Origin: Rhizobium tibeticum
GTDB lineage: Bacteria > Pseudomonadota > Alphaproteobacteria > Rhizobiales > Rhizobiaceae
NCBI RefSeq assembly: GCF_900110205.1
Contig: NZ_FOCV01000031.1
Location: forward strand, 1 to 64,000
Reading direction: 5' to 3'
DNA length: 64,000 bases
Part shown: positions 9,008-17,696 of the stretch, in pieces
How the letters are laid out: each line of letters begins with the position of its first letter
How positions within the stretch are numbered: the first letter of the stretch is position 1
Made by a program: the position numbers and the translations under genes
The notes under the pieces: model-generated
Databases searched by the model: none
What the model was told of the DNA's origin: nothing
The model's input: only the letters and a program-made list of their open reading frames with translations

Positions 9008-9047
9008 GGCCAAGTGGCCAAGAATTTGGTGTCCAACGACGGGCGCC
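9008..9047 (+). ncRNA. NasT/ANTAR-target leader hairpins
   Basis: Just after the predicted start site, a short GGCC/GGCC hairpin (9008-9019) is followed by a 7-bp hairpin, GGTGTCC with GGGCGCC (9028-9034, 9041-9047). The second hairpin closes the six-base loop AACGAC. The second loop has A at position 1 and G at position 4, the ANTAR-recognition signature. The first loop is less typical (AAGT, or CAAGTG if the top pair opens). With the terminator right after, this is the layout of NasT-controlled leaders. Confidence 0.78.
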
Positions 9048-9053
9048 CACAGC

Positions 9054-9121
9054 AAAGCCGCTGATCAGGATAGCCCGCGCACCTCGCGCATGCGCGCCCT
9101 GACCAGCGGCTTTTTGTTTTT
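9054..9121 (+). terminator. Attenuator-type terminator ahead of narK
   Basis: Long stem built from AAAGCCGCTGATCAGG (9054-9069) and CCTGACCAGCGGCTTTTT (9098-9115), with an inner GCGCGCATGCGCGC-like hairpin, then TTTTTGTTTTT. It lies between the sigma-54 promoter and the first structural gene, so it would block the operon unless NasT prevents its formation. Confidence 0.88.
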
Positions 9122-9169
9122 AACCCCTAGCGATGGATCGGCACGACCTTGTCGGGCCCCGGAGAAGCC

Positions 9170-10432
9170 ATGTCTGTTATCAGGAATACGCAGTCCATGT
9201 CCGCCGGCGAACCAGCCAAAGCATTGTGGATGTCCACGATTGCCTTCACCCTCTGTTTTGCCGTTTGGACGATCTTCGCGATCATCGGCATTCGCATCAA
9301 GGAGGAACTCGGCCTGAATGAGGCCGAGTTCGGATTGCTCATCGGCACGCCTGTCCTAACCGGCTCGCTCGTGCGCATCGTCCTTGGCATCTGGACCGGC
9401 CGTTATGGCGGCCGCCTCGTCTACACGCTGACCATGCTCGCCGCCGCCCTGGCGACCTTCCTCCTCTCCTATGCCCACACCTATACCCAGATGCTGATCG
9501 CCGGCCTCGGCGTCGGGCTTGCCGGCGGTTCCTTCGCGGTCGGTGTCGCCTATGTCTCGCCTTTCTTTCCAGCGGAGAAGCAGGGAACGGCGCTTGGCAT
9601 CTTCGGCGCTGGCAACGTCGGTGCGGCTGTGACCAAATTCGCAGCGCCTTTCGTCCTGATCGCCTGGGGCTGGCAGGCTGTTGCCCAGATCTGGGCCGTC
9701 GGCCTGGCGCTGATGGCGATCGTCTTCTGGTTCACCACGACAGATGATCCGGCCTTCCGTCGCCGCCGTGAGCGAGGCGTTGCCTCCAAGAGCCTGCTTC
9801 AGGAATTCGCACCGCTGAAGAACGCACAGGTCTGGCGCTTCTCGCTCTATTACTTCTTCGCTTTCGGTGGCTTCGTTGCCCTGTCGCTGTGGCTGCCCCG
9901 CTATCTGGTCGGCGTCTACGGCTTCAATCTGGGTGTCGCCGGGATGGTTGCGGCCGCCTATTCCATTCCTGGCAGCATTTTCCGCGCCTTCGGCGGCGTT
10001 CTCTCCGACAAGAGGGGCGCACGCAGCGTCATGTACGCAATGTTTGCCGTGTCAGCCGTCGCAACGCTTATCCTGTCGCTTCCGGCTGCCGGGACCGGCG
10101 GTGCGCTCGGGATCACGCCGGTTGTCTTCATCGTCGTCATCTTCGCCCTCGGCTTCGTCATGAGCCTCGGCAAGGCTGCCATCTACAAGCATATCCCCGC
10201 CTACTACCCCGAAAACGTCGGGGCCGTCGGCGGCATCGTCGGCATGATGGGCGGCCTTGGCGGCTTCATCCTGCCCATCGCCTTCGGCCTGCTCAAGGAC
10301 ATGACCGGCCTCTGGTCGAGCTGTTTCATGCTGCTCTTTGCGGTCGTCTTGGTCTCGCTCATCTGGATGCACCTGTCGGTCAAGCAACTCGACCGCCGTG
10401 GGCTCTCCACACAAGCCGTCGCCGCCACCTGA
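9170..10432 (+). CDS. narK: Nitrate/nitrite MFS transporter (NarK/NasA-type)
   Basis: 420 residues, about 12 predicted membrane spans, of the nitrate/nitrite porter family of the major facilitator superfamily. It would import nitrate across the inner membrane. The nitrate-signature glycine-rich motifs are visible: GNVGAAVTKFAAPF (first copy) and GAVGGIVGMMGGLGGFILP (second copy). The conserved LVRIVLGIWTGRYGGR and GGVLSDKRGARSVM loops are also present. ATG 9170 lies just after GGAGAAGCC. It is the first gene after the leader and is transcribed with nirBD-nasA-cysG. Whether import or nitrite export dominates cannot be decided, but context favours import. Confidence 0.93.
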   Translation: MSVIRNTQSMSAGEPAKALWMSTIAFTLCFAVWTIFAIIGIRIKEELGLNEAEFGLLIGTPVLTGSLVRIVLGIWTGRYGGRLVYTLTMLAAALATFLLSYAHTYTQMLIAGLGVGLAGGSFAVGVAYVSPFFPAEKQGTALGIFGAGNVGAAVTKFAAPFVLIAWGWQAVAQIWAVGLALMAIVFWFTTTDDPAFRRRRERGVASKSLLQEFAPLKNAQVWRFSLYYFFAFGGFVALSLWLPRYLVGVYGFNLGVAGMVAAAYSIPGSIFRAFGGVLSDKRGARSVMYAMFAVSAVATLILSLPAAGTGGALGITPVVFIVVIFALGFVMSLGKAAIYKHIPAYYPENVGAVGGIVGMMGGLGGFILPIAFGLLKDMTGLWSSCFMLLFAVVLVSLIWMHLSVKQLDRRGLSTQAVAAT

Positions 10433-10449
10433 TCTGAGGACCTGAAACT

Positions 10450-12900
10450 ATGACTGAGAAGCTTGTCATCATCGGCAACGGCATGGCGCCCGGGCGCATG
10501 CTCGAGCACCTCTTCGAAAAGGCGCCCGACCAATACCAGGTCACGATCTTCAATGCCGAGCCGCGCGTCAATTACGACCGCATCATGCTCTCGCCGGTTC
10601 TATCGGGCGAGAAGGATTACGAGGAAATCATCATCCACGGCGATGGATGGTACATCAAGCATGGCATCACTCTCTACAAGGGCCACAAGATCATCGCGAT
10701 CGATCGTGCCGCCAAGACGGTTACTTCCGATCATGGGGTCGTTGAAAGCTATGACAAGCTGGTGATCGCCACCGGCTCCGTGCCCTTCATCATTCCCGTG
10801 CCCGGTAAGGATCTGCCCGGCGTCATCACCTACCGCGACCTCGATGACGTCCAGGCGATGCTGCTTGCCGCCCAGTCGCGCGAGAAGGCGATCGTCATCG
10901 GCGGCGGCCTGCTCGGCCTAGAAGCGGCCGCCGGCCTTGCGTCGCGCGGTATGGACGTCACCGTTCTGCATGTCATGCCGACGCTGATGGAGCGCCAGCT
11001 CGATCCGGCCGCCGGGTACCTCTTGCAGAAGGCCGTGGAAGAGCGCGGCATCAAGGTCATCACCAAGGCCAACACCAAGGCGATCATCGGCAACGGCAAG
11101 GTCGAGGGCATCGAGCTCGATGACGGCCGTATCATCCCCGCGACGCTCGTTGTCATGGCGGTCGGCATCCGCCCGAGTGTCGGGCTCGCGAAAGAGGCTG
11201 GCATCGCCGTTAACCGGGGCATCGTCGTCGACGACGGCATGCAGACCTCGGACGGCAGCATCATGGCGCTCGGCGAGTGCGCGGAAGTCGGCGGCATGGT
11301 CTATGGCCTCGTCGCGCCGCTCTACGAAATGGCCCGCGTCGCCGCATCGCATCTGTCGGGCGACCGCTCGGCCACCTTCGTGCATTCGGACACACCGACC
11401 AAGCTCAAGGTCACTGGCATCGAACTCTTCTCGCTCGGCGACTTCGCCGATGGTGACGACCGCGAGGAAATCGTGCTGCGGGATGCCTCAGCCGGCGTCT
11501 ACAAGCGTCTTGTGCTGAAGGACAACAAGATCATCGGCACCGTGCTTTACGGCGAGACCGCCGATGGTGCCTGGTTCAACGATCTGAAAAAGAAACAGAC
11601 CGACATAACCGAGATGCGCGAAACGCTGATCTTCGGTCAAGCCTACCAGGGAGGGTCGCCGCTGGACCCTATGGCGGCCGTTGCAGCCTTGCCGGATGAC
11701 GCGGAAATCTGTGGCTGCAACGGCGTCTGCAAGGGCAAAATCACCTCGACGATCACAGCTAAGGGCCTGACGTCGCTGGACGACGTGCGCGCCCACACCA
11801 AGGCTTCCGCTTCCTGCGGCTCCTGTACCGGCCTCGTTGAAAAGCTGATGACGCTGACCCTCGGCGACAGCTACAATCCGGCCGCCGTCCAGCCCATGTG
11901 CACCTGCACGGAACTCGGCCACGACGACGTCCGCCGCCTTATCAAGGCCAAGGGCCTGAAGAGCATTCCTGCCGTCATGCAGGAACTCGAATGGAAGACC
12001 TCCTGCGGCTGCGCCAAGTGTCGCCCGGCACTCAACTACTACCTCGTCTGCGACTGGCCGGACGAATATGCCGACGACTACCAGTCGCGCTTCATCAACG
12101 AGCGCGTCCACGCCAACATCCAGAAGGACGGCACGTATTCCGTTGTTCCACGCATGTGGGGCGGCGTCACAAATTCCAACGAGCTGCGCGCCATCGCGGA
12201 TGTCGTCGACAAGTTCGAAATCCCGATGGTGAAGGTAACGGGCGGCCAGCGCATCGACCTGCTCGGCATCGAGAAGGAAGACCTGCCGGCTGTCTGGGCC
12301 GATCTCGGCAAGGCCGGCTTCGTGTCCGGCCAGGCTTATGCCAAGGGGCTGCGCACGGTGAAGACCTGCGTCGGTTCGGACTGGTGCCGCTTCGGCACGC
12401 AGGACTCCACCGGCCTCGGCATCCGCATCGAGAAGTTCATGTGGGGCTCGTGGACGCCGGCCAAACTGAAAATGGCCGTCTCCGGCTGCCCGCGCAATTG
12501 CGCGGAAGCGACCTGCAAGGACATCGGCGTCATCTGCGTGGACTCGGGTTTCGAGATCCATTTCGCCGGTGCTGCTGGTCTCGACATCAAGGGCACCGAG
12601 GTTCTCGGCCTCGTCAGGACCGAGGACGAGGCGCTGGAGCATATCGTCGCGCTGACGCAGATGTACCGCGAGCAGGCCCGCTATCTCGAGCGCATCTACA
12701 AATGGGCAAAGCGCGTCGGCCTGGACGAAATCCGCCGCCAGATCATGAGCGACGCCGACAAGCGGAAGGCCTACTACGACCGCTTCGTCTTCTCCCAGAC
12801 GTTCGCTCAGGTCGACCCCTGGTCGGAGCGGGTCTCCGGCAAGGACAAGCATGAGTTCAGGCCGATGGCGACGATCGGCTACCCGCAGGCGGCTGAATAA
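10450..12900 (+). CDS. nirB: Assimilatory NADH-nitrite reductase, large subunit
   Basis: 816 residues. Reduces nitrite to ammonium using NAD(P)H, FAD, a [4Fe-4S] cluster and siroheme. FAD-binding begins with VIIGNGMAPGR; the NAD(P)H fold has VIGGGLLGLEAAAGL near residue 145. A BFD-like [2Fe-2S] domain follows (CGCNGVCKG and CGSCTGL, residues about 420-465), with a second Cys-rich segment (CTCTELG, CGCAKC). The siroheme/[4Fe-4S] cysteines are TCVGSDWC (about residue 640) and SGCPRNC (about 680). Length is close to that of known NirB. It is followed by nirD after a ten-base gap. Confidence 0.97.
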   Translation: MTEKLVIIGNGMAPGRMLEHLFEKAPDQYQVTIFNAEPRVNYDRIMLSPVLSGEKDYEEIIIHGDGWYIKHGITLYKGHKIIAIDRAAKTVTSDHGVVESYDKLVIATGSVPFIIPVPGKDLPGVITYRDLDDVQAMLLAAQSREKAIVIGGGLLGLEAAAGLASRGMDVTVLHVMPTLMERQLDPAAGYLLQKAVEERGIKVITKANTKAIIGNGKVEGIELDDGRIIPATLVVMAVGIRPSVGLAKEAGIAVNRGIVVDDGMQTSDGSIMALGECAEVGGMVYGLVAPLYEMARVAASHLSGDRSATFVHSDTPTKLKVTGIELFSLGDFADGDDREEIVLRDASAGVYKRLVLKDNKIIGTVLYGETADGAWFNDLKKKQTDITEMRETLIFGQAYQGGSPLDPMAAVAALPDDAEICGCNGVCKGKITSTITAKGLTSLDDVRAHTKASASCGSCTGLVEKLMTLTLGDSYNPAAVQPMCTCTELGHDDVRRLIKAKGLKSIPAVMQELEWKTSCGCAKCRPALNYYLVCDWPDEYADDYQSRFINERVHANIQKDGTYSVVPRMWGGVTNSNELRAIADVVDKFEIPMVKVTGGQRIDLLGIEKEDLPAVWADLGKAGFVSGQAYAKGLRTVKTCVGSDWCRFGTQDSTGLGIRIEKFMWGSWTPAKLKMAVSGCPRNCAEATCKDIGVICVDSGFEIHFAGAAGLDIKGTEVLGLVRTEDEALEHIVALTQMYREQARYLERIYKWAKRVGLDEIRRQIMSDADKRKAYYDRFVFSQTFAQVDPWSERVSGKDKHEFRPMATIGYPQAAE

Positions 12901-12910
12901 GGAGATGGAC

Positions 12911-13240
12911 ATGAATTGGATTGCAATCGGCGACATCTCCGAAATTCCGCTCAGGGGCGCCCGCTGCGTGAAGACCCCCCAGGGCAAGATCGCGGTCTTC
13001 CGCACGGCCGAAAACGAAGTCTTCGCCATCGAGGACCACTGCCCGCACAAGGGCGGGCCGCTCTCCCAGGGCATCGTCCATGCCAAGGCGGTCACCTGCC
13101 CGCTGCACAACTGGGTGATCTCGCTCGAAACCGGCAAGGCGCTCGGGGCCGACGAGGGCGAAGTACGGACCATTCCGGTGCGCAACGAAGACGGCGCCCT
13201 CTTCATCGCGCTCGAAAGCCTGATGATGGCGGCCGAATAA
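12911..13240 (+). CDS. nirD: Nitrite reductase small subunit (Rieske-like)
   Basis: 109 residues. Partner of NirB, with a Rieske-type fold. Both Rieske cluster pairs are present, CPHKGG and CPLHNW, so a [2Fe-2S] cluster is likely, unlike some NirD proteins that have lost these ligands. The ATG at 12911 is six bases after TAAGGAG; an ATG at 12905 touches the RBS and is less likely. The stop TAA overlaps the nasA ATG by one base (TAATG). Confidence 0.95.
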   Translation: MNWIAIGDISEIPLRGARCVKTPQGKIAVFRTAENEVFAIEDHCPHKGGPLSQGIVHAKAVTCPLHNWVISLETGKALGADEGEVRTIPVRNEDGALFIALESLMMAAE

Positions 13241-15897
13241 TGGACACGGAGGTTAAGACGACCTGTCCCTATTGCGGCGTCGGTTGCGGCGTCATCGCCA
13301 AGGTCGCAGGCGACGGCAAGGTTTCCGTCAAGGGCGACCCGGATCATCCCGCCAATTTCGGACGGCTGTGCTCGAAGGGCTCGGCGCTCGGCGAAACCGT
13401 CGATCTCGATGGGCGCGTTCTCCATCCGGAGATTTTGGGGGAGCGCGCAGAATGGGGGCAGGCGCTTGACCTCGTCGCGCAACGATTTTCGGATGCCATC
13501 GCCGAACACGGACCTGATTCCGTTGCCTTCTATGTCTCCGGTCAGTTGCTGACCGAAGATTATTACGTCGCCAACAAGCTGATGAAGGGCTTCATCGGCT
13601 CGGCCAACATCGACACCAATTCGCGTCTGTGCATGTCGTCCTCCGTCGCCGGCCACCGTCGCGCCTTCGGATCGGACACCGTGCCAGGCACCTACGAGGA
13701 TATCGAGCTTGCCGATCTGGTGATCCTCACCGGCTCGAACCTCGCCTGGTGCCACCCGGTCGTCTATCAGCGGCTGGCGGCTGCCAAGGCCACTCGCCCC
13801 GGCATGAAGGTCGTCGTCATCGATCCGCGGCAGACGATGACAGCCGATATCGCCGACCTGCATTTGGCGATCCGGCCCGACAGCGATGTCGCGCTTTTCG
13901 TCGGCCTGTTCGAGCACCTGATCGCGCTCAACGCCATCGACCAGAATTACGTGGCTGAACATACGACCGGCTTTGCCGAGGCGTTTTCGTCCGCCTCCGG
14001 CACCTCCTTCAACGAGGTGCTGGAGCTGACCGGCCTGCCAGCCATGCAGCTTCGCGAGTTCTATCGCCTCTTTGCCGCCACCGAGAAGGTGGTCACCTGC
14101 TACAGCCAGGGCGTCAACCAGTCCTCGTCAGGTACTGACAAGGTCAACGCCATCATCAACTGTCACCTCGCCACCGGCCGTATTGGCCGGCCCGGCATGG
14201 GGCCCTTCTCCCTCACCGGCCAGCCGAATGCGATGGGCGGGCGTGAGGTCGGCGGGCTCGCCAACATGCTTGCCGCCCACATGGCAATCGAAAGTGCTGA
14301 GGATCGCAACCGCGTCCAACGCTTCTGGCGGTCGCCGGCGATTGCCGAAAAGCCGGGTCTGAAGGCGGTCGACATGTTCAGGGCCGTCGCCGACGGGCGC
14401 ATCAAATCGCTCTGGATCATGGCGACCAACCCGGTCGTTTCCATGCCGGATGCCGACGCCGTCGAAGCCGCCATCAAAGCCTGTCCGTTTGTCGTCGTCT
14501 CCGACGTCCTGAAGGACACCGATACCGCGCGTCACGCCCACGTCCTTCTGCCCTCGTTGGGTTGGGGCGAAAAGAGCGGTACGGTTACCAACTCCGAGCG
14601 CCGCATCTCGCGCCAGCGCTCCTTCCTTGATGCACCGGGAGAAGCGCGCGCCGATTGGTGGCAGCTCGCCGAGGTGGCCCGGCGGATGGGCTTTTCCCAA
14701 GCCTTCGACTTCCCCTCCAATGCGGAGATCTTCGATGAGCATGCCGCCCTCTCCGCCTTCGAGAACAACGGCAATCGCGACTTCGACATCGGTTCATACG
14801 TCGGTATGAACCGTCAGGCCTATGACGAACTCCCGCCTTTCCAGTGGCCACAGCCTGCAGGCCACGGTGCGACTGAGACCCGCTTCTTCGCCAAGGGCGG
14901 CTTCTACCACGCTGACGGCAAGGCACGCTTCATCACCGTCAAACCGGCCGCCTCTGATCGCACCAACGCCGACTATCCCTTCACGCTGAACACCGGCCGC
15001 ATTCGCGACCAGTGGCACACGATGACGCGCACCGGCAAAAGCGCACGCCTCTCCTCCCACATCGCCGAGCCCTTCGCCGAGCTGCACCCGCGCGACGCTA
15101 TCGAAATCGACGTCGGCAAAGCCGGCCTCGTCGAGATCGAAAGCCCGCATGGCAGAGCCGTGGTTCGCGCCCTGATCACAGAGCGCCAGGCCCGCGGCAG
15201 TATTTTCGTGCCTATGCACTGGAACGATCAGTTTGCCGCCAAGGCCCGCATCGACGCCCTCGTCGCGCCTTTGACCGACGCGCACTCGGGCCAACCCGCC
15301 TCGAAAAATGTCGCGGTCGCTGCCCGACGCTTCAAGGCGGCGCGCTACGGCTTTGCGGTCTCCCAAGCCAGACCGGACAATCTCGATGCCGCGTATTGGG
15401 CGTTGGCAAAGGCCGAAGGCGGGTGGCGGGTGGAGCTCGCCTTCGACCAACCGGTGGAGGACTGGTGCGCGTGGTGCCGCACCACTTTCGCTATCCCCGA
15501 CGGCGTCGAACCACTTGGCTACGCCGACCAGCAATCCGGCGATCTGAGGCTCGCCTTCTTCGACGGCAGGCGGCTGCTTGCGGCCCTGTTCCTGGCGCGC
15601 GAACCGGTGGCGGTTGCCCGCAACTGGGCGATCTCGCAGCTCACCGCCGAACACACCAATCTGCGCAAGCGCTTCGCTCTCGTTGCGGGTCGCCCGGGCG
15701 CAGACAAGCCTGATCCGGGCGCCACCGTCTGCTCCTGCTTCGGCGTCGGCGTCAACCAGATCGTCGCCGCCGTTCGCGGCGGCTGCCACAGCATCGAAGC
15801 CGTCGGCAAAGAACTCAATGCCGGAACCAATTGCGGCTCCTGCCGCGCCGAGATCAGGGGGATCATCGATGGATGTCTTGCAGCAGCCGCGGAGTGA
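13240..15897 (+). CDS. nasA: Assimilatory nitrate reductase, catalytic subunit
   Basis: 885 residues. Cytoplasmic molybdopterin (bis-MGD) enzyme reducing nitrate to nitrite. An N-terminal [4Fe-4S] cluster is bound by C9, C12, C16 and C44 (CPYCGVGC and LCSKG), then the Mo-bis-MGD domains (LILTGSNLAWCHPV, INCHLATGRIGRPGMGPFSL, GEKSGTVTNSERRISRQR). The C-terminus carries an extra BFD-like [2Fe-2S] domain (CSCFGVGVNQI at about 831, then NCGSCRAEI), typical of Klebsiella-type NasA. ATG overlaps the nirD stop by one base. No Tat signal, consistent with a cytoplasmic enzyme. Confidence 0.97.
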   Translation: MDTEVKTTCPYCGVGCGVIAKVAGDGKVSVKGDPDHPANFGRLCSKGSALGETVDLDGRVLHPEILGERAEWGQALDLVAQRFSDAIAEHGPDSVAFYVSGQLLTEDYYVANKLMKGFIGSANIDTNSRLCMSSSVAGHRRAFGSDTVPGTYEDIELADLVILTGSNLAWCHPVVYQRLAAAKATRPGMKVVVIDPRQTMTADIADLHLAIRPDSDVALFVGLFEHLIALNAIDQNYVAEHTTGFAEAFSSASGTSFNEVLELTGLPAMQLREFYRLFAATEKVVTCYSQGVNQSSSGTDKVNAIINCHLATGRIGRPGMGPFSLTGQPNAMGGREVGGLANMLAAHMAIESAEDRNRVQRFWRSPAIAEKPGLKAVDMFRAVADGRIKSLWIMATNPVVSMPDADAVEAAIKACPFVVVSDVLKDTDTARHAHVLLPSLGWGEKSGTVTNSERRISRQRSFLDAPGEARADWWQLAEVARRMGFSQAFDFPSNAEIFDEHAALSAFENNGNRDFDIGSYVGMNRQAYDELPPFQWPQPAGHGATETRFFAKGGFYHADGKARFITVKPAASDRTNADYPFTLNTGRIRDQWHTMTRTGKSARLSSHIAEPFAELHPRDAIEIDVGKAGLVEIESPHGRAVVRALITERQARGSIFVPMHWNDQFAAKARIDALVAPLTDAHSGQPASKNVAVAARRFKAARYGFAVSQARPDNLDAAYWALAKAEGGWRVELAFDQPVEDWCAWCRTTFAIPDGVEPLGYADQQSGDLRLAFFDGRRLLAALFLAREPVAVARNWAISQLTAEHTNLRKRFALVAGRPGADKPDPGATVCSCFGVGVNQIVAAVRGGCHSIEAVGKELNAGTNCGSCRAEIRGIIDGCLAAAAE

Positions 15898-17371
15898 AGC
15901 ACCCGCCCGCATGGAGCCGCTTGCCAAGCTGCCGGTCTTTTGGGCGCTCGAAGGCAAGCGCGTGATCGTCGCCGGCGGTTCCGATGCCGCCGCCTGGAAG
16001 GCCGAGCTTCTCGCTGCCTGCGGCGCGAAAGTCGATGTCTATGCAAACGCGCTTTCCGAGACATTCGAACAGCTGATCGTACGCGGTGCCGAACATACCG
16101 AAGGCGGCTTCACCCATCACCCAGGCGCATGGGATGGAACGATCTTCGCCGGCGCCGCCATTGCCATCGCCGACTGTGAAGAGGACGATGCAGCGCAGGC
16201 CTTTTTTGACGCTGCTTGCAAGGCAGGCGTGCCGGTCAATGTCATAGACAAGCCCGCTTTCTGCCAGTTCCAGTTCGGTTCGATCGTCAACCGCTCACCG
16301 GTCGTCGTGTCGATCTCGACCGATGGTGCTGCACCCATCCTCGCCCAGGCAATCCGGCGGCGGATCGAGACATTGCTGCCGCGAGCGCTGAAAGGTTGGG
16401 CGGAACTGGCCCACTCGCTGCGAGACAGGATCAATGAGCGGCTCACGCCCGGGCCGCTGCGCCGCGCCTTTTGGGAGCGCTTTGTCGATCGCGCGTTTTC
16501 AAGTGCCGATACGCCGGAGGAGAGCGTCGGCGGGCTGCTTCTCAAGGAAGCCGAACGGTTTCGGGAAGCGCCCGCCCACTCTTCCAGAGGTGGCCGTGTA
16601 ACGCTGGTCGGCGCCGGCCCCGGCGATGCGGAACTGCTGACCCTGAAAGCCGTGCGTGCCCTGCAGGCCGCCGATGTAATCCTCTTCGACGACCTGGTTT
16701 CTTCGGAGGTCCTGGAGCTCGCTCGGCGTGAGGCCAAGCGCATGCTGGTCGGCAAGCGCGGCGGCCGCACGAGCTGCCGCCAGGAAGACATCAACGAGAT
16801 GATGGTGAAGCTCGCCAAATCAGGCAAGCGCGTCGTGCGCCTGAAGTCCGGTGATCCGATGATCTTCGGCCGCGCCGGCGAGGAAATTGCCCATCTCGAT
16901 CGCGAGAACATTCCGGTCGATGTCATCCCCGGCATCACTGCGGCAAGTGCCATGGCCTCCCGCCTCGGGATTTCGCTGACGCATCGCGACCACGCGCAAT
17001 CCGTCCGCTTCATCACCGGCCACTCTCGCCACGGCGGCCTGCCCGTCGATGTCGATTGGACCACCGTCGCCGATCCGGGGACGACGACCGTCTTCTACAT
17101 GGGCGGGCGAACAGCACCGCTCATCGCCGATCGGTTGGTGGCGGAAGGCCTGTCGCCGGAAACGCCGGCCGTCATCATCAGCGACGTCAGTCGGGCAGCT
17201 GAACGCCACTGGAGCGGCAGGCTCGCGACCATCTCCGAAGGGATTGCGGAAATCGGCCATGACAATCCTGTGCTGATCGCGGTCGGCAGCGCGCTTGCGG
17301 CACGCCAGGCCGTCGCTGGCGAAGCCAGCCACGTCGAAAGCGATCTCCGCTTGGTCATGGGCGCGCGCTGA
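15869..17371 (+). CDS. cysG: Siroheme synthase
   Basis: 500 residues, multifunctional. The N-terminal part (KRVIVAGGSDAAAWKAELL) is the precorrin-2 dehydrogenase/ferrochelatase; the C-terminal part is uroporphyrinogen-III C-methyltransferase, with VTLVGAGPGDAELLTLKA and SGDPMIFGRAGEE. It makes siroheme, the NirB cofactor, which explains its place in the operon. The ATG at 15869 follows AGGGGG and overlaps nasA by 29 bases; an ATG at 15911 would remove the overlap but has no RBS. The TGA overlaps the next gene as TGATG. Confidence 0.95.
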   Translation: MDVLQQPRSEAPARMEPLAKLPVFWALEGKRVIVAGGSDAAAWKAELLAACGAKVDVYANALSETFEQLIVRGAEHTEGGFTHHPGAWDGTIFAGAAIAIADCEEDDAAQAFFDAACKAGVPVNVIDKPAFCQFQFGSIVNRSPVVVSISTDGAAPILAQAIRRRIETLLPRALKGWAELAHSLRDRINERLTPGPLRRAFWERFVDRAFSSADTPEESVGGLLLKEAERFREAPAHSSRGGRVTLVGAGPGDAELLTLKAVRALQAADVILFDDLVSSEVLELARREAKRMLVGKRGGRTSCRQEDINEMMVKLAKSGKRVVRLKSGDPMIFGRAGEEIAHLDRENIPVDVIPGITAASAMASRLGISLTHRDHAQSVRFITGHSRHGGLPVDVDWTTVADPGTTTVFYMGGRTAPLIADRLVAEGLSPETPAVIISDVSRAAERHWSGRLATISEGIAEIGHDNPVLIAVGSALAARQAVAGEASHVESDLRLVMGAR

Positions 17372-17688
17372 TGCAGTTCCAGACGATCGCTCCCGTCTTC
17401 CTCGTTCTGGCCATTGCCTTGAGCTGGCCGCGCTTCAGCAGCATCTTTCGCGGCGAAACACAGACGGCGGTGGCGACCGCCCCCCTCACGATGATTGCCA
17501 GCGCCGTCAGCCTTTCCGCTCTTGGATTGGCCTTTGCCGGCAACGGGCCATGGCTCGGCATGCTGGTCGCGGCGCTGGGCCTGCTTCTCGGTTGGACGAT
17601 GCGGGCACCGGCGCCGGTGCTCGCGGTGTCCCTGTCCACACTCAGCCTAGCCGCCTACCTGCAGTTCGGGCCGGCCACTGCCTTCTAG
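17371..17688 (+). CDS. Small membrane protein, last gene of the nas operon
   Basis: 105 residues; not recognised. Its ATG overlaps the cysG stop by one base (TGATG), so it is translationally coupled to nitrate assimilation. Predicted topology: about three hydrophobic helices (TIAPVFLVLAIALSW, PLTMIASAVSLSALGLAFAG, and a pair near WLGMLVAALGLLLGW / VLAVSLSTLSLAAYL). There is an RGETQT loop after the first helix and no cysteines or charged residues within the spans. It could be a transport accessory or an uncharacterised inner-membrane protein. Coding status is supported by the coupling and by the lack of overlap with other genes. Confidence 0.75.
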   Translation: MQFQTIAPVFLVLAIALSWPRFSSIFRGETQTAVATAPLTMIASAVSLSALGLAFAGNGPWLGMLVAALGLLLGWTMRAPAPVLAVSLSTLSLAAYLQFGPATAF

Positions 17689-17696
17689 ACGCCATC

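Noticed and set aside
11488..13962. 824-codon open frame on the minus strand, opposite nirB/nirD/nasA
   Set aside because: Long antisense frames are normal in high-GC genes. The translated product lacks any domain, and the plus-strand genes are certain.
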